Shown here: piece after piece, positions 46,301 to 56,439 of the stretch
Position numbering within the stretch: the stretch's first letter is position 1
Layout: every line of letters starts with the position of its first letter
Translations under genes and position numbers: made by a program
The notes under the pieces: model-generated
Databases searched by the model: none
What the model was told of the DNA's origin: nothing
What the model saw: the letters and a program-made list of their open reading frames with translations, nothing else
Source of the DNA: Zoroaster sp. YZ-2022
Taxonomy: Eukaryota > Echinodermata > Asteroidea > Forcipulatida > Zoroasteridae
Length of the DNA stretch: 64,000 nt
Direction of reading: 5' to 3'
NCBI GenBank assembly: GCA_029582265.1
Contig: CM055830.1
Coordinates: forward strand, 23,730,163-23,794,162

Positions 46301-47626
46301 AGAATCAATATTAACTCCACTGGTAACAAACAGCAACAATACTCAAGGCTGAATGGGTATAAAAAGTGGTTTAAAAAGTGGGGGGAATTAAGGTCCTACT
46401 CTAAAGAAGTTGGGGGGTAAGTGCAATTTACACTAACAATCCATTCTTACCCAGCAAGATAAGGTCGTTATTTTGTTATATAGAATACCCAAGGCATGAC
46501 ACTTTTCTGTTTCAAAAAAAAAAAAAAAGTATCAAAAAAGACAAAGTTATAATAACAAACATGAATGAAGTCCCACAAGTTTGTTGTTGACATCTCACAA
46601 ATTGATTAAAGCAGGACAAAGTATCCAATAGAATCGCTTGATGATGAGGTTGGTGAAAAAGATTGACACGTCATTTCTGGCACGCCTCGTCATTTCTGTA
46701 CGCACGTCATTTCTCATTATTTCTGGCACGCCGTCATTTCTTGACATCGCCGTCATTTCTGACACGCCAATCATTTCTGGCGTGCATTTCGAAGTGGTTG
46801 TTATTTTTTTGTGTAGTATCTGGTGCTATTAACATTTACCTACTCCTGCAGGATAACACAAGCCTGGGGTAAAAAACACATGGAGAAAACTTCACACCTG
46901 CGGGTTTGGCCTTCTGGCATATGACTGACTACAAGGTTGGACTGTAGCCCAAACCATGGTTACGTTGTTTTTTTTTGTATGACTTACTATGAACAACTTC
47001 ACCATGAAAATGCCCCTGAAAATCCGTTTGACCTTGAGATAAACAGTTCACCGTAATTTCACTGCAATTTTACGGGTAGCTCTTCCTCTCAGATATTGGC
47101 AATAATGTTTACCGGTGATTTCACAGCAACTACTTTCACGGTAAGCGCTCGAGAATTGGGATGAGCTGCCCCAAAACTGCCACTCTAGAGAAGTTCACAG
47201 CATTTTTCACGCTAAGGAATCCCAAGAGTATTTCATGGTGTTTTCTTACTGTGTGTTGTGTATTAACCGTAAAATTGGCATGAACTCATTTATCTTCACG
47301 GTAAAACGGATTGTCAGGGCATTTTCAGGGTAAAGATTATTCACAGTGTGATTAGGGCCTCATATTTGCTATATAATACATATGTTGCAGCTGGTCACTA
47401 CTTTTGAGAAAAATGTGTAATGTATTTCAAATTTAAAATAGATGACCAAGACAAGGTGTATTTTCTAGCTCTAGAGGCTGCATATACACAGAGTGAATAA
47501 ACACTCAATATAAGTAACAATTTATCTTCAAGAAGACAGAAGTACATACGCGTTACTTACGCCTTGCATTCTGGAAGTATAGTAGTTCTCATTGTCCTGA
47601 TGGCTAGGTTCTAACTTCACCAAAAG
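43222..47626 (-). CDS. Indoleamine 2,3-dioxygenase family gene, C-terminal exons (multi-exon, partial)
   Basis: Five short minus-strand exons with GT/AG borders read in order as successive blocks of the IDO C-terminal domain: 47626-47561 (LLVKLEPSHQDNENYYTSRM), 45910-45834 (KGLIYEGVSLNHF), 45505-45422 (AAQ-SSTIQ-CLDAAL-KHQPSE), 44344-44267 (MPPLHYCKFIHI and GPSIRNF) and 43318-43222 (NSKALQAYNACLTAV...FRTSHIQLVTQ). IDO enzymes are cytosolic haem proteins that open the indole ring of tryptophan to N-formylkynurenine. The His in FRTSHIQLV is the position of the haem-proximal ligand. The N-terminal exons and the last exon (GTGGS-type) were not found. Three exons need small indels to keep frame, so the copy is decayed or the draft has errors. 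Introns hold SINEs, a CR1 end and a MITE. Confidence 0.72.
43885..44110. mobile_element. C-rich MITE-like element
   Basis: It starts CAGCGGTGTAGCCACAGGGG and ends GTCCTGGTTACGCGTG; the ends are imperfect inverted repeats (GTAGCCACAGG against GTAACCAGGAC). The inside holds several CCCCCC runs and CCCCCCACAAATTTCCAGTG. 'CAGxGGCGTAGCCAGGGGGG' ends are common in small non-autonomous DNA transposons of aquatic invertebrates. Lies in an IDO intron. Confidence 0.55.
44267..44344 (-). CDS. IDO exon d (YMPxxHRxF...GPSIR block)
   Basis: Acceptor CTATGTGTGCAG, donor TTTTG|GTGAGG. One frame gives KNMPPLHYCKFIHIV and another gives SKGPSIRNF; the two join by one small indel near 44295. IDO proteins have a RxYMPxxHRxF(L/I) segment followed by (G/N)PS(I/V)RxFV at this place. 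Confidence 0.7.
44380..44700 (-). mobile_element. CR1-type LINE 3' end, reverse copy
   Basis: The minus frame at 44683-44474 reads RVQAGDRSFTVCASKLWD, then residues like LLMPSRRLLKLICF, matching the C-terminal GxRSFxxxAPxLWN...FKxxLKTxLF pattern of CR1-family reverse transcriptases. The 3' flank TATAGCGCCATGAAGCC and a tail of TAATG-type repeats at 44365-44395 complete it. It is a dead fragment within an intron of the IDO gene. Confidence 0.65.
44830..45200 (-). mobile_element. tRNA-derived SINE, nearly full reverse copy
   Basis: Reverse complement of the SINE at 49620-49990: TTATATAGTGCACGTATTCC, CCAAACTGGTGCTCAAGACG, CAGCTCAATTGCTGCC, TCACAGGTGCTCATTTA, CTCAAGGACACAAGCACC and the B box in reverse (GGGATTCAAACTCC). 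An (AAT)n tract marks its 3' end at 44835. Confidence 0.75.
45236..45372 (-). mobile_element. SINE 5' (tRNA-like) fragment, reverse
   Basis: TCTCAAGGACACCAGTTACC and AATTTGAACCTCGCATTCAT correspond to the tRNA-related head of the same SINE family. The body is missing; a decayed second copy beside the one at 44830-45200. Confidence 0.5.
45422..45505 (-). CDS. IDO exon c (SAAQSSxxQxxDxxLG block)
   Basis: Acceptor TTTTTTGTATAG, donor CTGAAG|GTACTT. The blocks ADAAQ, SSTIQS, CLDAAL and KHQPSE appear in order but alternate between two frames, so three small indels are needed. The order and spacing match the glycine/serine-rich active-site loop and following helix of IDO. Confidence 0.6.
45834..45910 (-). 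CDS. IDO exon b (GWxxxGLIYEGV block)
   Basis: Acceptor GCGATATTTTTCAG, donor TTTTGT|GTAAGT. WTSKAFKDK in one frame is followed by GWKGLIYEGVSLNHF in another; the shift falls in AAAA/GGGG runs. IDO proteins carry a GWK...G(L/V)xYEGV motif here. Confidence 0.65.
45968..46045 (-). mobile_element. SINE 3' end fragment, reverse
   Basis: An (ATA)n tract followed by GTGTGTGGACTTTATAGAAG and CGTATCCACTCATCTCGAGT matches the 3' end of the SINE family (compare 49925-49975 reversed). No further SINE sequence is recognisable to its right. Confidence 0.45.
46665..46792. repeat. Short minisatellite with CGTCATTTCTGGCACGC units
   Basis: CGTCATTTCT(GG)(CA)CGC recurs six to eight times with a variable 15-25 bp spacing. 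The two 64-69 codon ORFs over it reflect the repeat. Confidence 0.75.
46987..47349. mobile_element. MITE with ~65-bp terminal inverted repeats
   Basis: Left arm TATGAACAACTTCACCATGA, AAATGCCCCTGAAAATCCG, TTGAGATAAACAGTTCACC; the reverse complement of the right arm reads GTGAATAATCTTTACCCTGA, AAATGCCCTGACAATCCG, GTGAAGATAAATGAGTTCA. Between them are several CACGGTAA/TTACCGTG and TTTCACAGCAA words. No ORF. Lies in the intron between candidate IDO exons a and b. Confidence 0.7.
47561..47626 (-). CDS. Candidate IDO exon a
   Basis: Acceptor GTTGCAG, donor AAGGC|GTAAGT. Exactly 22 codons in one frame, LLVKLEPSHQDNENYYTSRM then QG. It fits the IDO segment with a Leu-rich helix end, an xHxDP-like turn and (F/Y)YxRxRP before the GW of exon b, but identity is low. 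Confidence 0.45.
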
Positions 47627-47689
47627 CTGCAACATCACGCATCAACGCTGGAGGTCTTTTACTGCCCTTTTTATGGAGAGATCGAGAAA

Positions 47690-48215
47690 AATACTAACAT
47701 AATTGAGTTTTACTTGCTTAGCATGTAGAACGGTACTCGCACTGCATACTCGGTGCTTCCGGCTAGCCATGAAAACTTCACACAGGGCGACTCGGGCGTG
47801 GATTCTGGAACCCCACGACCTCACGCCATTACTAGAGTGCAGATCGCCCAATCTTCGGACCAATCGGCTTGCCCGAAGTGACTCCATTGGCGGCCCCAGA
47901 ATCCTATATAGCAGTGGGTTCCACGATATATATATATAGGTTGTTTATCACCCGACTTAAGAATTTCACGCTGCAAACCTGCTATTATAGGATTCTCAGC
48001 CGCCAATCGGTCCATCAGGCAAGCTCGGTGGTGGAGAGGTTAAGACATCTGCACTAGTAAGCAAGGTCGTGGGTTTGAATCTCACCCGAGTCGCCTGTGT
48101 AGTTTTTCACAGAAAACTTGGGAAAGCACCGAGTATAAAGTGCTATACACACATCGCCAGTGTCAGGGCAAAAATTACAAATCATTTGTTTATCACCGAT
48201 CGCAAGAATTTCACC
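47690..48215. repeat. Head-to-head inverted pair of tRNA-derived SINEs (large hairpin)
   Basis: The plus copy (48010-48200) has a tRNA-like head with B box GGGTTTGAATCTCACCC and AGTCGCCTGTGTAGTTTTTC, then GGAAAGCACCGAGTATAAAG. The minus copy (47720-47880) carries the same words in reverse (CTCGGTGCTTCC, CAGGGCGACTCGGG, CTAGAGTGCAGAT). Between them CCATTGGCGGCCCCAGAATC (47884) pairs with GATTCTCAGCCGCCAATCGG (47991), and TCCTATATAGCAG pairs with CTGCTATTATAGGA. It is a different SINE family from the 49620 copy. Confidence 0.7.
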
Positions 48216-49600
48216 AACCCAAATGGGCCAAATTGCTTCTTCAAAATTTGCTTCATATTACTTCTTCATTCTAATGCTTATTACAAAATCGACTTTTAAA
48301 AAGCTTGCTGCAGGAAATTGGCTGACTAAGGATAAAAAGCCTGTTGTTTATTTAGCTTTTGAACAAGTTTTCCATAAAAACGCATTCCTGTGAGTTTTGA
48401 CCAAAAGTCTGCTTGAAATAATCTTTTGAATCATTTGCTCCTTAGCTTGCTCAGATATTGGCTGCAGTGGGCCAGTAACTTAAACCATTTTTGGATCTGG
48501 GGACCCCATTCCATTTGTATAATGAATTTAAAGATATTCCAATCCGATTTTGTTTTTTTTGACCATGACGGCCAGCCAGAATTCTCATATTCCAAAATCA
48601 AGAACCAAAAAATTTTGTTCCAAAATCAAGAACCCTTTCCGAAGCTTCCAAAAGTTCTGCACCTCAAAACATAAAGGGAGGGTTTCAACATTAGTAAGCC
48701 CTACAATCCTTCTTAACCAGTTCGGCTCGGATGCCGTGGTATACCCATACGCAATTTTTTTGTACAGTTGCCCGGATCGGAGACCGTCTAAACCACGCGA
48801 TTCCGATTTTGTGTGTGTGTGTCACCGGGGAGATTTGTCAACACGCCACACGCATGGCGTGCCGTCGCGGGGCTTGACGCAGTACACACGTGCCAATCGC
48901 GCCGGAGTCCATGGGGTCACGGTTCGGTGGCCCCGGACAAAATGCTTTTCTGCAAATACTGAACCAGTTCACCTCTTTGTATGAATTTTTGCCTCAATCC
49001 CTTTATCCAAGACCTGTTCCTTTGACGCACCAGCCAAGCCATTTGTAAAGAGGGATTTATATCCAAGCGTTGTTTCACGATAAGCATTCGATCTCTCTCT
49101 CCAGGTATGCCGCTCCTTTTTTTCGACCGGGCGCTGGTCGCTAATAGGCCGTTGCATCAGGGCTTGCCAACGGTCTAATTGTGCTGAACAAACACAACGT
49201 AATTAAAAAACTAGCCATTTTAATTCTCAAATGTCCAATGAGTAAAGGTGTTTATTTTGGTGTCCGGCAACTTAGCTTCATTGACAAAAAAAATTAATGG
49301 CTATTAAAATTTTTCCAGATTTCACTGAAAATAAACCCACACAGGGGACCGGAAAAATAACTATTCCCGACATCCAACTGGTTAAATTACCTAATTACAA
49401 AAAATTACAAATTTAACAAAATTACTGGAATTGTTATCTGAACACTAGTAGCAACAACAAATATTCTGAACATATCTGGAAGTGCTTCCTCATTTCAGAG
49501 GAAAAACAAACAAATATGTACATTTGTTACAAGTGTTTTCTGTAAGAAGTGTGAATTTGTGGGTTTTTTCTCATGACTTCGACTCAGTATTGAGGTGAAC
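48215..49600. other. No gene recognised
   Basis: ORFs of 60-144 codons at 48160-48984 and 49157-48969 have no domain I recognise. A GC-richer part (48770-48960) contains several CpG-rich words and TGTGTGTGTG. N-terminal IDO exons would be expected in this direction, but I could not identify any. Confidence 0.4.
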
Positions 49601-49619
49601 CTTATACAAGTTGACGTTG

Positions 49620-49990
49620 TTTATCATATGTACATGGGAGTGCCATGGTCGAGCGTGTTTAGCATCGGATTTGTTGTTTGAGTCGTCAGAATGTGGGTTC
49701 GAATCCCAGTGGCGACTGCGGGTGCTTTGTGTCCTTGAGCAAAGACACTTCCCATACTGCTTCTCTTCACCCAGGGTGAATGGGTACCTGTGAGGGTTAA
49801 GTTGGTTGTTTGAATTAAGCCCCACGCTGTAATGTGCAGCAATTGAGCTGTATACTCCAGGGGCAGCTGAGATGGTTTCAGAATGACATTTATGAGCCTG
49901 ATGAGCAGGGTAATTAATATAATCGCCTTGAGCACCAGTTTGGTGGATACGCAGCACTGTATAAGTCCACATTATTATTAGGGTTCAGCT
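49620..49990 (+). mobile_element. tRNA-derived SINE, full-length reference copy
   Basis: A Pol III A-box-like GTGCCATGGTCGAGCG and B box GGGTTCGAATCCCAG open it. A conserved body follows: GTGTCCTTGAGCAAAGACAC, CTTCACCCAGGGTGAATGGG, TACCTGTGAGGG, GAGCACCAGTTTGGTGGATA, ending CTGTATAAGTCCACATTATT. Deuterostome SINEs commonly combine a tRNA head with such a conserved central domain. Other copies lie reversed at 41700, 44830, 45236 and 45968. Confidence 0.8.
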
Positions 49991-49999
49991 ACAGCTAAC

Positions 50000-51145
50000 A
50001 CCTATTGTTTTTGTTCCGGTTTTTTTTTTTTTTTGCTTCTTCTTTCTTCTCCCCCAATAACTGTCCGGTTAATCAACACACATACTTGCAAACTTCACAT
50101 GAACTTGAAACTTGGCATACTAGGAATCCTTAACAAGTAGATGAAAACCTCAGAGTGTGGCCAGGGTGACCCTGATTTGTTGACACCTTACTTCCTGTCC
50201 AAACCGGAAGTCAAAGTTTAATATTTAAAATCATATTCTCAATAACCACAACAGGGTAAATGGAAAGGAAATTTTTGCATTGTATGATTGTTAATTGTTG
50301 AAAATACTATAAAAACATGACCACTTGACCTTACTTCCTGTCCAACTGGAAGTCAAGTTTAACATTTAAAATCATCTCAACAACCACAATGAGGTAAATT
50401 CACAATTTTTGTACCATTGTATAGATCGTTAATTGTTAATTGTTGAAAATATTTACAAAAAGGTGACCCCAATTATGACCTTACTTCCATTCTGTCCAAA
50501 CCGGAAGTCAAAGTTTAACATTTAAAAACAATCATATCTCAACAACCACAGAGGTAAATTAATCACAATTTTGTACCATTGTACAGATCGTTAATTGTCG
50601 AAAAATATTTACAAAAAGGTGACCCCTAATTTGACCTTACTTGTGTCCAAACCGGAGGAAGTCAAAGTTTAATATTTAAAAAAAATCATCTCAACAACCA
50701 TTAAAGAGGTAAATTCACACATTTTGTACCATTATATACAGATTGTTAATTGTCAAAAATATTCATAAAGTTGTGACCCTTAATTTTGACCCTACTTCCT
50801 GTCCTTGAAACCGGAAGTCAAAGTTTAACATTTAGAAAAAAAATCATATCTCAACAACCACAGAGTAGGTACAATTTTTTGTACCATTGTACAGTCGTTA
50901 ATTTGGTCGAAAAATATTTACAAAGGTGACCCCAATTTGACCTTACTTCCTCGTCCAAACTGGAAGTCAAAAATTTAATCATTAAAATAATTTCTAAATT
51001 CAGTATTGTATTAGGTTATTCAAATAAACTATAAAGGAACTTCAACAGACGTTAACATTTGACTTCTCCAACACCTCCTAGATTGATGACGAACGATTTA
51101 ACTTCAATCCGAACACCTTTGTTTTGTTGTAAATAAAACTTATAT
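50000..51145. repeat. 147-bp tandem array block 4 (about 6 copies) with flanks
   Basis: A polypyrimidine start (50012-50052), ACACACATACTTGCAAACTTCA, six diverged 147-bp units (50187-50960) and the same right flank (CAGACGTTAACATTTGACTTC, CTTATATCTAG at 51140) as the blocks at 3.2-8.9 kb. This copy, 42 kb away, shows that a discrete element of about 1.1 kb or more carries the array, rather than a local satellite only. Confidence 0.85.
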
Positions 51146-51149
51146 CTAG

Positions 51150-52255
51150 TTATTATTATTATTATTATGATTATTGGAGGTGAACATGGGAGGGTCAAAT
51201 AAAGAGGCAACTATGTTGTCCCAATCTATTCCTGACCAGACTCTCATCTCTTCAAAGAATGTAATCATGCTCAGGGGGTGGTGGGGGCCGGGCGAGGTGG
51301 GGGCCGGGCGAGTTACTAAACAATGCAACCCCTGTACCTGTTGAGCTGCACAGATTCTTTTGCAACCTAAAGCAAGCAAACTATTTTTCGTTTGGCCGCA
51401 TCACCATGAACCACCGTAATCTTGACCACCGGTGGTACAATAATCGGCTTCAAATTACTGCCAGAATAACCAATATATAAAAATGAAACAGATAAAAGGC
51501 TGTCCACCACGTTTGGTGCAATGTCTGCAAATGCACCCATAATCAAGATATATATATATAACCGACCAATCTGAAAGTTTCAGCTTATTTCGTCAAACCG
51601 AGAAAATCGTGATAATGCATTTCAGATCGCTTTGTATTCATTCCATATGGAATTTCCAACTGGGATAACAGAAATCTTTTGTGTATGAATGTTTGCGACC
51701 TCTTAGCCACCATATACTTTTGTGTATGGAAATTCGGGTCTGGTTCCAATGGAGGTCCCTCGGTTTACACCATAAACAAGCGTTTCGTGATTGTAGCGCG
51801 GATTGCATTCACGTAAGTAAAATTCCTTCACAAGACTTTCTGGTAATTCCTGGTTTATGACTATTCTTCTATGAAGTAAGCATATTTTGAAAATGATGAA
51901 GTATAGGCCCAGTGGAATAAAAATTTGTTAAAAAAACACAAAAACGCAAACTAGCTTTCGGTACAGCATTAAAGTTTTGACTATCTCCAGCTGGTCTTAG
52001 TTTCGAGATGCATTGTGATTCAGGCAAATTTCCCGAGATGATGATGCTAAAGAGTTGAAAGCCGCAAAACAAATGTAAAAAAAATTTACCCACTCAAACT
52101 CACCCACAGATGAACATGTTTTTAAAGAGGATATGGGTCTATTCATCATTGCTGTTGCTGCTAAAACATAGCAGGTGAGAACTATAAAAGAAAATGTTTT
52201 GTTGCTCATTGTCAGTATCAATATACAACTTGGGTACAGACAACAGCATAGTTGT
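51150..52255. other. No gene recognised; short (TTA)n and (TA)n tracts
   Basis: (TTA)n at 51148-51170; GGTGGGGGCCGGGCGAG occurs twice in tandem at 51278-51310. A minus-strand segment near 52158-52105 with acceptor GTTTTAGCAG and donor GTGAGT could be an exon (TAMMNRPISSLKTCSSV), but it matches nothing I know. Confidence 0.4.
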
Positions 52256-52262
52256 TTGTTAA

Positions 52263-52608
52263 CCCTCCTATGTACAGTGCAGTTGTTAGTCTGAAAATTC
52301 AGACCTTTCCAAAACCTTTCAAGTTTGCTGTACTGAAGGGGTTTTGAAAGGTGAGCTTTAAACTGTCTGAAAAGGGACCTATGAAAGGTTTAGAAAAGGT
52401 GTAACAACTCTCTGAACAAACTGGTGTTGTTGAAATGTTTCCAACACCTTCAAAGGGTATTGATGAAGGTGTGGATTTGTTCACATGTCAGTAGCAACAA
52501 ATTCTGAGGGGTTTACAGGGTTCATAATTATTGATAGCCACCCGTCTGATAGCCAGATTTGGCCGTAAGCAGATTTGAAAGGTTTTGAAAGGTCAAACCA
52601 TAGGAGGG
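52263..52608. mobile_element. piggyBac-derived MITE, 346 bp
   Basis: TTAA duplications at 52259-52262 and 52609-52612 flank CCCTCCTATG ... CATAGGAGGG, a 10-bp perfect terminal inverted repeat. Inside, TTTGAAAGGTTTTGAAAGG words recur. The TTAA target and CCC/GGG ends are piggyBac hallmarks, and the end is close to those at 32868 and 42261, so the element family could be mobilised by the transposase type coded at 33629-37083. Confidence 0.85.
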
Positions 52609-52619
52609 TTAATTAATGT

Positions 52620-54230
52620 GTTTTTTTGTTATTGCTGTACATCTCTTTGGAAAGAGATGTGTAATACCATCTGGTCCTTGCTCTGTGGTAATGACCAATA
52701 TAATAAATTATTCCCCCTCTTTAGAAAGAATAAGAACATAGGAAAACCCTTTTCCAACATATAATTTGTCAATAAAAATACAAGCATTTTCAACTGTTAT
52801 GATTTTTTTAGTGATCATTCACACTAACACCATATATGCTATAATGGCGATCAGATCTATAACCCTTGTATACATGCAGTGCCAAAATGCCACAAAAACT
52901 TGTGTCTGCTAAATACAATACTCGTTCTATGCATGCCTTAAAAATATTTATACTGTGCAAGAGTGGTACATGGATACCCCAAAATGCCCCTGGGACAAAA
53001 ACAAGTGTTACGACCTTCACACAAGCGAGTAGTGCTGCCCCAGTGTGCATGGTATTTTGTAGATAACTCCAGCTATATTGTGTATGCAAATGAAACAAAG
53101 CAGGTGGCACTTCAGTTACTTCATCTCTGAAGTGCCTTGGGAATGCCATTAATCTTCGAGATAAAGTGTGTGCCTCAAAATGTCCCCGGTGTAGCGACAT
53201 TTTGGTATGGAATCCACTTTGTTAAGAACACTGATAATAGGAAGAGTTAAACTTGACCATTGAAATAAAAATTAATCATGATCTCCATTCTGCAATAGTT
53301 CCATTCAAGCGATGGATCAACATTGTTAAAGGGGGGGATGGATATTCTGGATCTAATTGCTGACACCCCCCCCAACTCCTAAATTCAAAAAATTACAGTC
53401 ATGATGGATTCCCTCCCTTAAAACAACCATGGTTAGAGCGCTGTATAGATGTAATTAATGTGATGATTTCCAACATGTTTATCAATCAAAATAAACCACA
53501 AGATAAAAATTCAATGAGTTGTTCAATTTGCCAGCTCGAAGTAAAATAAAATAAAGGTAAATAAAATAATGTTGATTTTTGGAAATAAATCTTTGGTTTA
53601 ACAAAATTGATGAGGTCTATATAGCCCAGATGTCAAGTATTTTATTTTTTCATTTTAACTTTAAACCTTGACATCGATTAAGGTTTTCTTTTTCTTTTAA
53701 TTTTTATAAGTGACCCTTGAACTGGGACTTGACCTTTGTGATTCGTATTTCGGGACTCATATAGCTGAGCTGGGACTCGGATTCGACACTGGAACTCAGA
53801 CTTGGGACTTGAGGGTTTGAGGACTCCGACACAAGTCTGGATATTACTGAAATATTAACATCTTGTCTCCTGCAAAGTTAACCATGGAATGTAAGGTGTC
53901 CCCAGACATGATTGATTGCAATGAGATCAGTGTCCTTATAATTGATGAAGGCGAGGGACACAAAAACCAAAATGTCTGACAGTAACTTACTCTAAAATCA
54001 GCGAACTCAGAAGATTGATGGCATACCCCAGTTAAACAATACAGAATTACTTAAAAAGCTGAGCCCAATGCCAAGATGATTAGAGACCGCCCAATATGAT
54101 ACAGCTAGGTTCTCCCGGAAGATACTGTGTGGAAATTAGCCAACAAAACGTAACACAGAACAAACTTTAAAGATAAGTAAAACTTGTAGCTTTGCATGGT
54201 GAAGAGGATAAGTAAGACTAGTGCGGTATT
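52620..54230. other. No gene recognised
   Basis: A 130-codon minus ORF (53200-52808) has no recognisable domain. TGGGACTTGA / GGGACTCGGATTCG words repeat near 53715-53830 as a short degenerate tandem. Other sequence is AT-rich intergenic. Confidence 0.4.
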
Positions 54231-54237
54231 TTCTGTG

Positions 54238-54412
54238 AAATTTCTAAAGAACTGAGTTACAACTTTCGTATTCAGTCAAGCATGCTCTGATCGTCCTCCA
54301 GAAGAACCGTCCTCAGAAAAATCGTCCTCATTCTCCCGAGAGACGATCAGAACATACTGATTGAAAAGCGTTCAGGTTGTAACCTCAGTTCTTTCAAAAA
54401 CTTTAAGATACT
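54238..54412. repeat. Inverted repeat with GATCAGA..CATACTGAT motif
   Basis: AAAGAACTGAGTTACAAC and TCAGTCAAGCATGCTCTGAT on the left pair with ATCAGAACATACTGATTGAA and GGTTGTAACCTCAGTTCTTT on the right. Three CCGTCCTC-like words fill the centre. The motif resembles that at 24017-24050. Possibly the paired ends of a Penelope-like or foldback element. Confidence 0.55.
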
Positions 54413-56439
54413 TATTCCAAGTGAATCCCTTTTTCCCCCCCTACATTTGTGCACTGATTTCTACCAATGACATTAAAAATAATTCATTTAAAAACAACCT
54501 TTTTACAGCACAGAAACATTTGAGTCATGTATGCTGGTCTAGCTGCCAATCAAAATACTGCAAAACTGGGGGCCAATTTCATAGAGCTGTTTACCAGATA
54601 AAAATTGCTTAGCTTAATATTTCTTTGGTTACCAGCCAAACTTTCATACAAAATGGATACATTTTAACAGTGGTCTGTTTTATATTGTAGCAAAAAATAT
54701 TTGCTTGTAGATTCTTTGGTTACCACCCAAAACTTTCATACAAATGCATGCTTTTTGGGCTGGTAGGTTTATATTGTTTAGAAAAAATTTTGTTGTTGAT
54801 TTTTTGTTCCCAAAATTCCAAAAAAATGCGCATTGTGGTGGTAGTTGTTTTATTGTTGGGGTTTTTTTTGTTACCAGCCAAACTTCAAAAATTTCTTTTT
54901 GGGTTATTGTTTTATATTGCTTAAAAAAATATTTGTTAGCGGATTTCTTTTTTACCACCCAAAACTTCCAAAAAAAACACAAAATTTTGCAGGGTTTTTT
55001 TAAAAAATTTACAAAAGGGGTTTCTTTTTTATATTGTTAGCGATTTTCTTTTTTTTTTTTTGGGGTTTTAAGCAAAATTTCAACAAAAATTTGCCTTTTT
55101 CCCTGTATTGTATAATGTTACAAAAAAAAATTTACGGATTTTTGGGTTTTTAAACCCTTTTTTCCAAAACCCCCAAAATCCTTTTTTAAAGGGGTTTTAA
55201 AAGGGTTACAAAATTTTGCAAAAGAAGCTTTGAATTGATTATAGGGCATATTTTCCATACACACCGGGGAGTTTTTAAGGTGCTTTAGGTTTGTTTAGTT
55301 AATCAATTTTTCCCAAATTTAAAACCTTACAAAGTGTTGTTTTAGGGAGAGGTTATTGGGAAAAAAGGGGCCTTTGAAAAGGGTTTGAAGAAAAGGAGGA
55401 AGGGGTTATTAGTAAAAAGGGGTAGGAGTTAAAGGGACCCGTTTTGTTGGGGAAATTAAAGGTTCAATGTTGGGCCATTTGGGGAACAGTTTTTGGGGGT
55501 TCCAATATGCATTCCCCGGGGCCCCCTGAAAGGGGGTTTTTGATTTTGGAAAAACACGCAATCCGTCACCCCCCGGGTTTTTTTACGGTGTTTTAAGACC
55601 CCGTGTATTTTTAAGAAATGGTTTAACCCTTTCAAAAAAAAGCAAGGCAGGGAGGTTTTAAGCCAACCCTCCCAGGCGCTTATCTTGATGAAGGGAATTT
55701 TTAAAACCCCAACGAAATAAAACCCGTCGAAATAGAGGGGCATGCAGCAAAAGGCCGGATATAAAAGCATTGACGTTTGATCCCGATTCTTTCGCTGTAC
55801 CGAACAAACGTATGAAAAAAATGTACAACGGGCCCGGGGCTGGGTTGTTTTTTGGGGGTCCCAACATGCAAAGGGTCACTAGCAAATAAAAAAAAAAGGA
55901 ACTAAGACACCCAAATGCAAAAAATTTGATTTTTTTTGGGTTAAACATTGTGTTTTTATTTATTTTTTTAAATTTTGGGGGACATAAACTGTGTGTTGAA
56001 ATATTTTTTTATGAGGCCAACATATCCCCATGAGAATTTCCCCGACGGAAATCCCACTGCTTTAGCATTTGGGAAAAATTTACAAAACTATGGGAAGGGT
56101 TCATAAACATCCAAGTCGCTTGTTACAGAAATAAAATTTATGAAAAAATATGGGTGTCTTGTCGACAATTGCCCCGCCAGGACAAACCCACATTCTGGCT
56201 AACACCAGAACTTTAGTCCGGATCTAGACCGCCGCAATAATTCAAAGAAAGAAGATGGGTCTTTTTTATTTCCCAAAATGGCCCGAAAAAAATTTAAACC
56301 AAGAATTGCCAACTGGTATGAAAAATGGGGTTGTTTTCAGTTTTTAAATTTGAAAAGCAAGAATTGTTGTGCCCCTTTTTCCCCTTTTTCTTTTTTTAAA
56401 AAGTTCAGCCGCCTTTTTTTCCGTTTTAAAACAAGCACG

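Noticed and set aside
52808..53200. 130-aa minus ORF
   Set aside because: No recognisable domain, and its plus strand contains repeated CAAAATGCC-type words, suggesting an old repeat.
53988..54110. Possible N-terminal IDO exon (SVLFNWGMPSI before a GTAAGT donor, minus strand)
   Set aside because: Only VL-NW resembles the family, stop codons follow before the donor, and flanking motifs are absent.
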